DNA of 64,000 nucleotides from Nostoc flagelliforme FACHB-838 (GTDB lineage Bacteria > Cyanobacteriota > Cyanobacteriia > Cyanobacteriales > Nostocaceae), in NCBI RefSeq assembly GCF_014698065.1, contig NZ_JACJSI010000033.1, forward strand, positions 1 through 64,000, read 5' to 3'. Made by a program: the position numbers and the translations under genes. The notes under the pieces were generated by a model. That model had not been told where the DNA came from. It ran no database searches and was given only the letters and a program-made list of their open reading frames with translations. Below, in pieces: positions 15,887 to 25,126 of the stretch; the stretch's first letter is position 1; each line of letters opens with the position of its first letter.

Positions 15887-18430
15887 ATGGCAAATTCAAC
15901 TTTTAACCTCTCCACCCTCAACGGCACTAATGGCTTTGCTATCAACGGCATTGCGTCGGGTGACTTCTCAGGCCGTTCTGTTAGCAGTGCAGGAGATATT
16001 AACGGCGACGGCATCGACGACCTGATTATCGGGGCACTAAATGCCTCCCCCCCCAACGGCGGCCGTCCAGGGCAGAGCTACGTGGTATTTGGCAGCAAAG
16101 GGAGTTTTGATGCCCAATTCAACCTCTCCACCCTCAACGGCACTAACGGCTTTGCCATCAACGGCATCAATCCAAGTGACAACTTAGGCTACTCTGTCAG
16201 CAGTGCGGAAGACATTAACGGCGACGGCATCGACGACCTGATTATTGGGGCACGTGAAGCCGACCCCAACGGCAACTTTTCAGGGCAGAGCTACGTGGTG
16301 TTTGGCAGCAAAGGGGGTTTTGATGCCCAATTCAACCTCTCCACCCTCAACGGCACTAACGGCTTTACCATCAACGGCATCAATCCACGTGACATCTTAG
16401 GCAACTCTGTCAGCAGTGCGGGAGATATCAACGGCGACGGCATCGACGACCTGATTATCGGGGCACCTGGAGCCGACCTCAACGGCGATTATTCAGGGCA
16501 GAGCTACGTGGTGTTTGGCAGCAAAGGGGGTTTTGATGCCCAATTCAACCTCTCCACCCTCAACGGCACTAACGGCTTTACCGTCAACGGCATCAATCCA
16601 AGCGACAACTCAGGCAACTCTGTCAGCAATGCGGGAGATATCAACGGCGACGGCATCGACGACCTGATTATCGGGGCAACTCGTGCCGACCCCAACGGCG
16701 ATGGCTCAGGGCAGAGCTACGTGGTGTTTGGCAGCAAAGAGGGTTTTGATGCCCAATTCAACCTCTCCACCCTTAACGGCACTAACGGCTTTGCCATCAA
16801 CGGCATCGATGCATTTGACAACTCAGGCACCTCTGTCAGCAGTGCAGGAGATGTCAATGGCGACGGCATCGACGACCTGATTATCGGGGCATCGAATGCC
16901 AACCCTAACGGCAGCCTTTCAGGGCAGAGTTACGTGGTGTTTGGCAGCAAAGAGGGTTTTGATGCCCAATTCAACCTCTCTACCCTTAACGGCACTAACG
17001 GCTTTGCCATCAACGGCATCGATGCATTTGACGACTCAGGCTTCTCTGTTAGCGGTGCGGGAGACATCAACGGCAATGGCATCGACGACCTGATTATCGG
17101 GGCATATCGAGCCGACAACCTTTCTGGGCAGAGCTACGTAGTGTTTGGCAGCAAGGGAGGTTTTGATGCCCAACTTAACCTCTCTACCCTCAATGGCACT
17201 AACGGCTTTGCTATCAATGGCATCAATCCAAATGACACCTCAGGCAACTCTGTCAGCAATGCAGGAGATATCAACGGCGACGGCTTCGCTGACCTGATTA
17301 TTGGGGCAGGTGGTGCCTCCCCTAATGGCACCCGTTCAGGGCAGAGTTACGTGGTGTTTGGCGGGAAGAATATAAACAGTGGCAGCACCATTAACCTGAC
17401 GGGAACTGCTGACACAGACACTCTCATCGGTACAATTGGCAACAACATCATCGACGGCAAAGCTGGCAATGATATCCTCACAGGCAATGGTGGTCAAGAT
17501 AAGTTTGTGATTCGCCTCAGCGATGGCAATAACATCATTACCGATTTTAGTGGCGTAGGTAATAGCTTAAACGCATCAGTAGGAGTAATTGTCAATCTTG
17601 ATACACTGCAATTTACAGGTAATGGCTTGACTGCCCAAAATCTCCAACTAACTCAACATGGCAAAAACTTAGAAGTCACCTTTGACAATGTAGCTAACAC
17701 CAAAGTCACTTTGCAAAACTTTAAATTAGAAAACCTGGATAACCTGCCAGCAAATTTTCTAGAACCAGAGCAAGGCAATCCAGCAACTTTTCTAAAACCA
17801 GTGGGCAATATTCTGTTTGATGGGCAAACCAGCATCGCCGACAGTTTTGATGTCTTCGATGCCAATTCCACTCAAACTAGCATTTTCAACAAAAACACTG
17901 TCACCTTTCTCAATGACCTAAACAATAACATCGCAGGTTTTGACAACTCTAATGATGTGATTAATGGTCAAGGAGGTAATGACAAAATCGATGGCAAAAG
18001 TGGCAACGACCTGCTGCGAGGTGGTACTGGCAATGATACCCTTGTCGGTGGTGCTGGTAATGATACCCTTGTCGGTGGTGCGGGTGCTGACAGATTCCTT
18101 TACAATACCAATGCTCCCTTTGCTAGTTTTGCTGTTGGTGTAGATGCGATCGCTGACTTTAACCACTCCCAAGGTGACAAGATAATTTTAGATAAGACTA
18201 CTTTTAATGCAATTACTTCTACTCCAGGAACAGGTTTTAGTAACGCCAATGATTTTAAAATCACGAATTCAGTGGCGACTAGCACAGCAAAAATTGTCTA
18301 TGACGCTGTGAGTGGACAGTTGTTCTACAACCAAAATGGCAGCGCGGCTGGTTTTGGCAGTGGTGGTCTCTTTGCAACTCTAACTGGTGCGCCAACTCTG
18401 ACGGCATCAGATTTTGTCTTGCAAGCATAA
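15887..18430 (+). CDS. Secreted FG-GAP beta-propeller protein with RTX repeats
   Basis: An 847-aa extracellular protein. Seven consecutive FG-GAP/integrin-alpha-like repeats of about 70 aa fill residues 2-490. Each has FNLSTLNGTNGF, a calcium loop D-I-N-G-D-G-I-D-D, LIIGA and GQSYVVFG, so they should form one seven-blade propeller. Next come a short RTX stretch (TADTDTLIGTIGNNIIDGKA), a linker, and a second RTX block (GGTGNDTLVGGAGNDTLVGG) with the hydrophobic C-terminal end typical of type I secretion substrates. There is no N-terminal signal peptide, which fits type I export. The DNA of the seven repeats is nearly identical. No export genes are adjacent. Likely a cell-surface or matrix protein. 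Confidence 0.9.
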   Translation: MANSTFNLSTLNGTNGFAINGIASGDFSGRSVSSAGDINGDGIDDLIIGALNASPPNGGRPGQSYVVFGSKGSFDAQFNLSTLNGTNGFAINGINPSDNLGYSVSSAEDINGDGIDDLIIGAREADPNGNFSGQSYVVFGSKGGFDAQFNLSTLNGTNGFTINGINPRDILGNSVSSAGDINGDGIDDLIIGAPGADLNGDYSGQSYVVFGSKGGFDAQFNLSTLNGTNGFTVNGINPSDNSGNSVSNAGDINGDGIDDLIIGATRADPNGDGSGQSYVVFGSKEGFDAQFNLSTLNGTNGFAINGIDAFDNSGTSVSSAGDVNGDGIDDLIIGASNANPNGSLSGQSYVVFGSKEGFDAQFNLSTLNGTNGFAINGIDAFDDSGFSVSGAGDINGNGIDDLIIGAYRADNLSGQSYVVFGSKGGFDAQLNLSTLNGTNGFAINGINPNDTSGNSVSNAGDINGDGFADLIIGAGGASPNGTRSGQSYVVFGGKNINSGSTINLTGTADTDTLIGTIGNNIIDGKAGNDILTGNGGQDKFVIRLSDGNNIITDFSGVGNSLNASVGVIVNLDTLQFTGNGLTAQNLQLTQHGKNLEVTFDNVANTKVTLQNFKLENLDNLPANFLEPEQGNPATFLKPVGNILFDGQTSIADSFDVFDANSTQTSIFNKNTVTFLNDLNNNIAGFDNSNDVINGQGGNDKIDGKSGNDLLRGGTGNDTLVGGAGNDTLVGGAGADRFLYNTNAPFASFAVGVDAIADFNHSQGDKIILDKTTFNAITSTPGTGFSNANDFKITNSVATSTAKIVYDAVSGQLFYNQNGSAAGFGSGGLFATLTGAPTLTASDFVLQA

Positions 18431-18484
18431 TTCGGACAAAACATCTTGTTCCAAGCTTGGAATCTTGAAACTGAATCGTTTATT

Positions 18485-18658
18485 AACATGACCACAGGGA
18501 TGAATCATCAGAAAACTCTGGTAGAATCAAGTCGTTGGTTGCTGTATCGACATAATCCAGAGTTGCTCAAAGAGGGTAAAAATCCTTTGCAATTGGATAT
18601 GCGATCGCCTATCGAAAAATTAGAAGATACGTCAGCGACTCAGGAAAAATACAGCTAA
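18485..18658 (+). pseudogene. Orphan fragment of nifJ 3' region
   Basis: The segment 18485-18608 repeats nifJ 15011-15134 with only about six differences: MTTGMNHQKTLVES, RWLLYRHNPELLKEG and LQLDMRSP are the same. After RSP it departs into 15 unrelated codons and stops. Upstream similarity ends abruptly at the RTX gene's 3' flank. It is thus a piece of a second nifJ copy or a local duplication, not a functional gene. Confidence 0.85.
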
Positions 18659-18776
18659 TCTTTCCTGAATCCTCAGAGATATTTAACGAAAAAGCTTGAT
18701 GGTAAGCGCTTTCGTATTGTTTAAGACTCTTGCGCGTTTTTATAACACAACTTTTGGAGAACGTTCCCTATTCCCT

Positions 18777-19343
18777 CTATGGAAACCACCAGCTTCCCCT
18801 ATTGCTGTAAAACTGAAATCGTCCAAAGCCAAGAAATTGGCCGTGAGATCTCTCACCCGCAGGAAATGCTGTGACACCTAATAAGTAGACACCAGAAAAG
18901 CTTGGATTATTTACAGGACGGAGGGCGATTGTAATTGTCTGCCCTGGAGTTACAGGTGGGTCAAAGTTTATAGAAACCGTGCGTGTGTCGCGCTCGTTTG
19001 TGACTGAGCTTAGTTTCAGTTGCGTTTCTTTGCGATTGCGTGTTCCGACAAATGCCCGGGTATCATCAAGATTGTAGCGGATGTTTTGTGATCCCTCTTT
19101 TTGGGCGATCGTTACCTTCTGGAGCGATTCTCCAGCATTCTCCGGCAAATCGATAGTGAAATAATAAGTTGCGCCCCAAACATTCACCTCTTTGTAAGTA
19201 GTTGTTGCGTTAACAAGTTTTGGCGGTTGAACGAAATAGACTACCCCATCTCTAAGCTGCACAGCTTGAGTCACCGGAAGCGTAACTTCTCCAATGCTTA
19301 TTGCTAACGAGAGTGTTATTCCAAACAAAGTTGTGAGGCGCAT
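18777..19343 (-). CDS. DUF2808 exported protein
   Basis: A 188-aa cyanobacterial DUF2808 protein. It has a signal peptide (RLTTLFGITLSLAISIGEV... cleaved after about TQA, residue 26). The conserved pattern follows: VQLRDGVVYFVQPP near the mature start, a YYFTIDLPENAGESLQKVTI strand pair, and the closing region GVYLLGVTAFPAGE ... GFGRFQFY. Family members are exported and of unknown function. It is convergent with the nifJ relic and lies 22 bp downstream of the DoxX gene on the same strand, so the two may be co-transcribed. Confidence 0.85.
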   Translation of the reverse strand: MRLTTLFGITLSLAISIGEVTLPVTQAVQLRDGVVYFVQPPKLVNATTTYKEVNVWGATYYFTIDLPENAGESLQKVTIAQKEGSQNIRYNLDDTRAFVGTRNRKETQLKLSSVTNERDTRTVSINFDPPVTPGQTITIALRPVNNPSFSGVYLLGVTAFPAGERSHGQFLGFGRFQFYSNRGSWWFP

Positions 19344-19365
19344 GATTCAGATATAAAAAACGCAC

Positions 19366-19803
19366 TTATTCTAATTCTAATTCTTTAGGAATCAGTGACT
19401 TAGGAATGATAGAAACTTGTTTTTCCCCAAACGAAGATTTTGTGTACCACCAAGCCCAAGCAATTAAAACAGCTTGAAGGGGAAGTCTAACTACGTGTAG
19501 CCAAGGTGAGTTTGGTATATGTTCAATCTTAATCAGATTAGCCGCCATGTAAATATTCGCTGGGTAAACAGCAATAAAAAGTGCAAGAAGTCCCCAAGCA
19601 GCAGCTTGACTTACAGGCGGAACTAATAACCCGATACCACCCAAAATTTCATAAAAGCCACTGAGATAAACTAATCCTAAAGGGTAAGGTAGTTGCGGCG
19701 GCACAATTTTGACATATTCTTCTGGAACAACAAAGTGTGTCACTCCAACAACAATGATGGATATAGCAAGGATGACACGTAATATTTCCTTATACTTCTT
19801 CAT
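19366..19803 (-). CDS. DoxX-family membrane protein
   Basis: A 145-aa protein with four hydrophobic helices (ILRVILAISIIVVGVTHFV, LGLVYLSGFYEILGGIGLL, AAWGLLALFIAVYPANIYM, LQAVLIAWAWW), as in DoxX/DoxD-like proteins. The conserved G-x-x-H-F, E-I-L-G-G-I-G-L and P-A-N-I-Y-M blocks are typical. Family members are linked to redox or quinol-associated functions; none can be assigned here. Confidence 0.85.
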   Translation of the reverse strand: MKKYKEILRVILAISIIVVGVTHFVVPEEYVKIVPPQLPYPLGLVYLSGFYEILGGIGLLVPPVSQAAAWGLLALFIAVYPANIYMAANLIKIEHIPNSPWLHVVRLPLQAVLIAWAWWYTKSSFGEKQVSIIPKSLIPKELELE

Positions 19804-20203
19804 AGTTTTGCCTCATTATATACTTCCTCTTATTACTTCAGTTTGGCTTACAGACGTTAATCTGCCTTGAGTCAATAGGAGTAAAAACGGAAAATACTTT
19901 AATTAAATCAGAATAAATTACCTTAAGACAGAGATAAAATATTGTTTTTTATAATTATCTCAGGCGGAAATTAATAAAATTTGTGGTAATTTGACCAGTT
20001 CAAAAATCACTGTATTCTGTGGAGCCTGTGGATAAACAGATTTTTCGAATGGGGAAATCATTGACAGATTTGATTCGAATCTGATATTTAGTTGGTTTCA
20101 AGTTGTAAAAACTCAAAATTCCTCCGTTGCACTACTATTGTTTGATGATCAGTTGTCGTACTAGCTATCCTTAATTACCTATTACTTTTTATCCATAAAA
20201 AAT
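19804..20203. other. Intergenic region between divergent DoxX and helicase genes
   Basis: No gene. AT-rich; contains a small inverted repeat AGATTTGATTCGAATCTGA at about 20068-20086. The ATG of the helicase gene is preceded by a weak ribosome site. Confidence 0.5.
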
Positions 20204-22378
20204 ATGAGCGATGCTTTTAGCAGACTTGCACCCTTCATTCAAGAATATATTTATCATCACCAGTGGACTGAATTACGACCAGTTCAAATTGCCGCTTGTC
20301 AAGTTATATTTGACACTGATGCTCACTTGCTAGTTACTGCTGCAACTGCTGCCGGAAAAACAGAAGCAGCTTTTTTGCCAGTTTTGACCCTATTACATGA
20401 AAACCCTGCTGCTACCATCGGCGTATTATATATTAGTCCAATCAAAGCTTTAATTAACGATCAATTTGAGCGTCTCAACGATTTACTCAAAGAAGCAGAT
20501 ATTCCAGTTTGGCACTGGCACGGTGATGTTTCACAAAATCGAAAAAACAAACTTTTAAAAAATCCTCAAGGCATTTTACAAATTACACCAGAATCTTTAG
20601 AAAGTTTGTTAATTAACAAAAATAACGACCTACTTCGCTTATTTGGTGATTTAAGGTTTGTTATCATTGATGAAATTCACGCCTTTATGGGTTCAGAACG
20701 TGGTTGTCAAATTATTTGCCAATTGCAACGTTTAGCAAAGTTAACGCAAAAACAACCGCGTCGTATTGGTTTGTCGGCAACTCTTAGTGATTACTCAATA
20801 GCTGAAGAGTGGTTGAGTTCAGGAACAGATAAGCCAGTCATTACACCAAAAATTGATGGCATAAAACGGCAAATAAAACTAGCTGTAGAACATTTTTATA
20901 TTACTGATGAAGTAGATGAATCAGAGGTAAAAGCTGATGAAAAATATATTTTCAACCTTAGCAAGTCTCGCAAATGCCTGATATTTGCTAATAATCGCAC
21001 GCGTACCGAATCTGTAATTGCATCTTTGCGACAAATCGCCACAGAACAAGGACTACCAGATATATATCATGTACATCATGGGAGTATATCTGCTAGCTTG
21101 CGGCAAGCTGCTGAAAATGCCATGCGTGAACCCAATAATCCAGCAGTTACTGCTGCCACTTTAACTCTAGAATTAGGCATAGATATCGGTCATTTAGAGC
21201 GAGTGATTCAGTTAGAGTCACCTTTATCTGTAGCCAGTTTTTTACAGCGCTTGGGACGCAGTGGCAGAAGAGGTGAAGCTGCTGATATGCGCTTTGTCTG
21301 TGCTGAAGATAAGCCATTAGCAGAAGCTTCTTTACCAGAACAAATCCCTTGGCAACTCTTGCAGTGTATCGCCATCATTCAACTTTATTTAGAGGAACAA
21401 TGGATTGAACCAATTAGACCAATTAAATATCCTTTGAGTTTGCTTTATCACCAAACAATGAGTATTTTAACAGCAGCAGGGGAAATTTCAGCTAATGCCT
21501 TAGCTAAACAAATTTTTAACCTATCGCCCTTTGCGGCGATTTCCAAAAAGGATTTACAACTCTTGCTACGCTATTTAATTGATATTGGTCATATTCAACA
21601 TACTGAACAAGGTAAATTAATCCTGGGTTTGGCAGGAGAGAAGGTGGTGAGAAAATTTCAGTTTTATGCTGTCTTTGCTGAACAGCAAGAATATATTGTT
21701 AAGCAAGGTACAACAGCAATTGGCAGTATTGTTACGCCGCTTCCTGTTGGCAATCAATTTGCTTTAGCTGGGAGAACTTGGGAAGTCGTAGAAGTTGACT
21801 TTAAAAAGAAGGTTATTTTTGTTAAACAAGCTGAAGGTAAAGCTAGTATTTATTGGCGCGGTGGTAGTGGTACTATTCATACCAGGGTTTTGCAACGAAT
21901 GCAGCAAGTTTTATTTGAGAATATCGAGTATAGTTACTTACAAAAAAATGCTTTGGAACGTTTAAATACGCTTCGCCAATTGGTTCAACAAGTTGGATTA
22001 GATAAACACAATATTGTGCAATTAGAAAAAGGTAAATGCTGCATTTTCCCTTGGATGGGTACCGTTGCTTATCGCACCTTAGAAAGGTTACTCAATTCCT
22101 ACTGTCGGGAATCATTGGAAATTACAAGTATTGGTGGCGTAAATCCCTATTATTTGACAATTAAATTAGGCAAAAATAAATTAAAATATCTTTATAGTGA
22201 AATTGCTTCATTGTGCGAACAAAAAATTACCTCAGAAGATTTAGTCAGTACTTCAGAAGCACCAGAAATTCAAAAATATGATGAATTTATTCCTCATCCA
22301 CTTTTACGAAGAGCTTTTGCTAACGATTATTTGGATATGAAGGAACTCAAACAGCAAGTGGCAATGTGGAGAGAATAA
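20204..22378 (+). CDS. Lhr-like superfamily 2 DEAD/DEAH-box helicase
   Basis: ATP-dependent helicase, 724 aa. Seen: Q-like region LRPVQIAACQ, Walker A ATAAGKTEAAF (about residues 48-58), motif Ia ISPIKALINDQ, TPESLESLL, Walker B DEIH followed by AFMGSERGCQ as in the Lhr branch, motif III SATLSD, and motif VI QRLGRSGRRGE. A winged-helix-like region and a long C-terminal accessory domain follow, shorter than in full Lhr (about 1500 aa). Lhr proteins act in DNA repair or RNA processing, and such shorter forms sometimes accompany defence islands. No partner gene is adjacent, so the role is open. Confidence 0.88.
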   Translation: MSDAFSRLAPFIQEYIYHHQWTELRPVQIAACQVIFDTDAHLLVTAATAAGKTEAAFLPVLTLLHENPAATIGVLYISPIKALINDQFERLNDLLKEADIPVWHWHGDVSQNRKNKLLKNPQGILQITPESLESLLINKNNDLLRLFGDLRFVIIDEIHAFMGSERGCQIICQLQRLAKLTQKQPRRIGLSATLSDYSIAEEWLSSGTDKPVITPKIDGIKRQIKLAVEHFYITDEVDESEVKADEKYIFNLSKSRKCLIFANNRTRTESVIASLRQIATEQGLPDIYHVHHGSISASLRQAAENAMREPNNPAVTAATLTLELGIDIGHLERVIQLESPLSVASFLQRLGRSGRRGEAADMRFVCAEDKPLAEASLPEQIPWQLLQCIAIIQLYLEEQWIEPIRPIKYPLSLLYHQTMSILTAAGEISANALAKQIFNLSPFAAISKKDLQLLLRYLIDIGHIQHTEQGKLILGLAGEKVVRKFQFYAVFAEQQEYIVKQGTTAIGSIVTPLPVGNQFALAGRTWEVVEVDFKKKVIFVKQAEGKASIYWRGGSGTIHTRVLQRMQQVLFENIEYSYLQKNALERLNTLRQLVQQVGLDKHNIVQLEKGKCCIFPWMGTVAYRTLERLLNSYCRESLEITSIGGVNPYYLTIKLGKNKLKYLYSEIASLCEQKITSEDLVSTSEAPEIQKYDEFIPHPLLRRAFANDYLDMKELKQQVAMWRE

Positions 22379-22472
22379 ATAATTCTTAATTATTAAGTAA
22401 TAAAAAATTTATGTTGTATCTTAAAATAGAAAGTTGATTATAACTGCGAAATTCATTTAAAAAAATGTTTTA

Positions 22473-23884
22473 TTATTGCAAATCAGTCGGCAATTGAAAT
22501 CCGTTAGATTTTACCGATTTCCCAACCTGATGCAAAGGAATCTCAATCCAAAACTCGGTTCCTTTCCCCACTTCTGATTCACACCGTAGTACTCCAGAGT
22601 GTTTCTGCACCACAATCTGATAGCTAATTGATAAGCCTAACCCTGGTCCCTGTCCCACAGGTTTAGTGGTAAAAAATGGATCGAACAGTTTATTTTTAAT
22701 ATCTTCGCTTATACCAGGGCCATTATCTGCAATTATCACTGTTACTCGGTTAGGATTGTCATTGACTTGAGGATTTTGGGCAAATCATCTAGCATAAATT
22801 CTAAATCAATTTCCTCAACCTTTTCCTGAATCTTCTCTCCAGAACCTGGGAACTCTTCTTGATAGAGACGTATTAGTTCTAGCAGGTGTTGAGTGTATTC
22901 ACTAGCGTGAACGATATTGCCAGAAATAAAGTTAACGGGGTTATTAATTTCGTGTGCAACCCCTGCCACAAGCTGGCCCAGACTAGACATTTTCTCAGTT
23001 TGAATCAATTGAGCTTGAGTGCTTTGGAGTTCTTGTAAAGCTTTCTGAAGTTCTGATTCTGCCTGTTTGCGTTCATAAATTTCCAACTCTAGACGTTGAT
23101 TCATTTGGGTTAATTCAGTGTTCTTCATCAGGGTTTCACGAGATTCAGCTAGCTTAAGTGACATATAGTTAAATGACTTAGCAAGGTCTTCGACTTCATC
23201 CCCTGTCTGAATATCTAGACGGTAATCTAGATTTCCGGCGGCAATTTCTGCTGTTCCTGCTTGTAATTTTTGCAAAGACTTAATTGTTGGATGCCAAATC
23301 ACTATAAATTTAACAATAAATAAAATTACAATCACTTGCACAACTACAAATGAGATAATTCTCTGTATTTGATATAGGTTTTCTAGCTCATCTTCAACCA
23401 AGAGGTTTTGCTGGTTAGCATGTTTAATCAGCTGACTGAGAAACAACTCAATGTCTCTATCAAAAGAATTGATGGCTCTAAAATACTGCTGGGAATCTGC
23501 TAAAGAAGTGTCACTGGAATTCCAGTGGATTAGTTGATTTGTTAACTGGCGAATAAACTGGTGACGACGACGAATCACTGCAATTTCCGTAGCATCTGGC
23601 ATTAAGCGTTCTAATTTGTCGAGGGAGTCTAAAAACTGTTTTGAATACTTGAGCATTTCTGTGTCTTGACTCTTAAGTAAGACAATATCCTTGAGTTCAA
23701 TAATTTCAGACTTCAAAGCATTTTCCGCAGTCAGAGCAACTTTTATCGTTTCGGTAGTTTGATTGCTTTTCTCCCGGATAGTCTGCCTTATCTGTTGGAC
23801 AGCTACAGTATTGCCAACGAGAATAGCTATTATCAATCCGACAGACACGGCAGAACCTGTAAAAAACTTTGTCGAGATTTTCAT
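22473..23884 (-). pseudogene. Sensor histidine kinase with internal deletion and frameshift
   Basis: The N-terminal frame (22742-23884) has a membrane-anchored input region (helices at about residues 10-30 and 175-200), a HAMP segment, a coiled coil and the HisKA phospho-acceptor [14 protein letters not shown], and ends after DLPKILKSM. The remainder (22473-22739) starts within the HATPase domain at VIIADNGPGI and keeps GLGLSISYQIV. Compared with the intact kinase at 25127-27892, about 100 residues including the N-box (NILTNAIDA) are missing and the frame is off at the junction near 22740-22775. ATP binding should be lost, so I call it a pseudogene. It overlaps the PhnD-like gene by 4 bp (ATGA). 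Confidence 0.8.
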
Positions 23885-24939
23885 TTTGCCGGAACAGAAA
23901 TTAAGTTGAGATATTTTCGGAGTTGTTCAATAGGAGCGTAATCTGAAGAACTAACAAGGGTGTATCCGGCTGACTCAGTTCCGATAATATCCTCAAAACC
24001 TTCTGGGCTACTAATAAAAGCCTGCTTTAGCCGTTGGATTAACTCAGGTGCTAGTCTTTTGGACACTACTATTGGATAACTGGGTATGGGGGCAGATTCC
24101 CACAGAATTCTGGAGTTTTGAGGTGTTAGCTTACCGCTTTTTTGCCGTTTCAAGTAGGAGGAAATATTAGTGGCTACGGCATCAACAATGCCATTTTCTA
24201 ATGCAGCCATACTGTTGCTATGGCTGCCAGTATAGAGGACTTTAGCAAAATCCCGGTCATAATTAATCCCTACTTTTTTGAATGTTGCCAGCGGCATCAA
24301 ATACCCAGAGGTTGATAATTTATCTACAAAGGCAATACGCTTACCTTTGAGGTCTTTTAAGGTTTTGATGAGGCTGTCTTGTCTGACAATGATACACGCC
24401 CGATACCAGGGTTGTCCCGTATATTTATCAATGGGAGCAACCAACGGTTCGACTTTAGCACCCCGATCTAATGCCTCCAAATAGCTCATAGGCCCTAAAT
24501 AAGCCATGTCCAGCTTATCCTGTAATAGCCAGTCAATGATTTGCTCATAATCTTTAGCAATCTGAAAATCTACTGAACTTGCGATCGCATATTCTACCTT
24601 TTGGATCTCTGGTTTTTTGTGTCTCCCTTGTCCTCCTATTATCTTTGATTGCGACTTAGTATCACCCCTCTGTCCAAGAGATTGCTCTAAGTATTCTTTT
24701 AGGGGTTTAATCATCCGTTCTTGCTCTGTCCGGCTTTGCGTAGGCAGCACCCCAATTTTTAAAGTTGGTAAGTTCTGTTTACTTGAGACATTATCCACAA
24801 TAGGCTGGTTCTTCTGAGACACTTTTCCAGTACAGCCTGTGCTAAGTAGCGCCAGGATTACCACTACAATCAGAACTCTACTTTTATTGAATAAGCAATA
24901 TCTAGTAACGAGTCTTGGTACTAGTAAGCACTTGTTCAT
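23881..24939 (-). CDS. PhnD-like phosphate/phosphonate-type binding lipoprotein
   Basis: A 352-aa solute-binding protein of the PhnD family. The N-terminal hydrophobic segment ends in the lipobox LLSTGC, predicting a membrane-anchored lipoprotein. Seen: [33 protein letters not shown], and [20 protein letters not shown], all characteristic. A low-complexity insert at about residues 85-110 (GQRGDTK ... GGQGRHKK) looks repeat-derived. The 4-bp overlap with the following kinase gene and the absence of ABC permease genes suggest it serves as the extracytoplasmic sensor for the kinase, an arrangement common in cyanobacteria. That kinase is now defective. Confidence 0.85.
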   Translation of the reverse strand: MNKCLLVPRLVTRYCLFNKSRVLIVVVILALLSTGCTGKVSQKNQPIVDNVSSKQNLPTLKIGVLPTQSRTEQERMIKPLKEYLEQSLGQRGDTKSQSKIIGGQGRHKKPEIQKVEYAIASSVDFQIAKDYEQIIDWLLQDKLDMAYLGPMSYLEALDRGAKVEPLVAPIDKYTGQPWYRACIIVRQDSLIKTLKDLKGKRIAFVDKLSTSGYLMPLATFKKVGINYDRDFAKVLYTGSHSNSMAALENGIVDAVATNISSYLKRQKSGKLTPQNSRILWESAPIPSYPIVVSKRLAPELIQRLKQAFISSPEGFEDIIGTESAGYTLVSSSDYAPIEQLRKYLNLISVPAK

Positions 24940-25126
24940 AACATTTAATTTAAATTATAGATAGTTAATATCAGAGTACCGAACAAAATAAACAAAGTCC
25001 GCTTAGGCGGACTAAGGTTAGTTAGCTGCAAGATTTGAGCAGAGGAATATTTGCATATTTTTCCTTAAAGAAATATCAAAGTACAGCTTTGCATAAATTC
25101 GTGCTATTTTTAAGCGCAAAGTATTT

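Noticed and set aside
15838..17331. Regular set of minus-strand frames of 60-70 codons
   Set aside because: They are the reverse-strand reading of the FG-GAP DNA repeats, hence their regular spacing and shared sequence.
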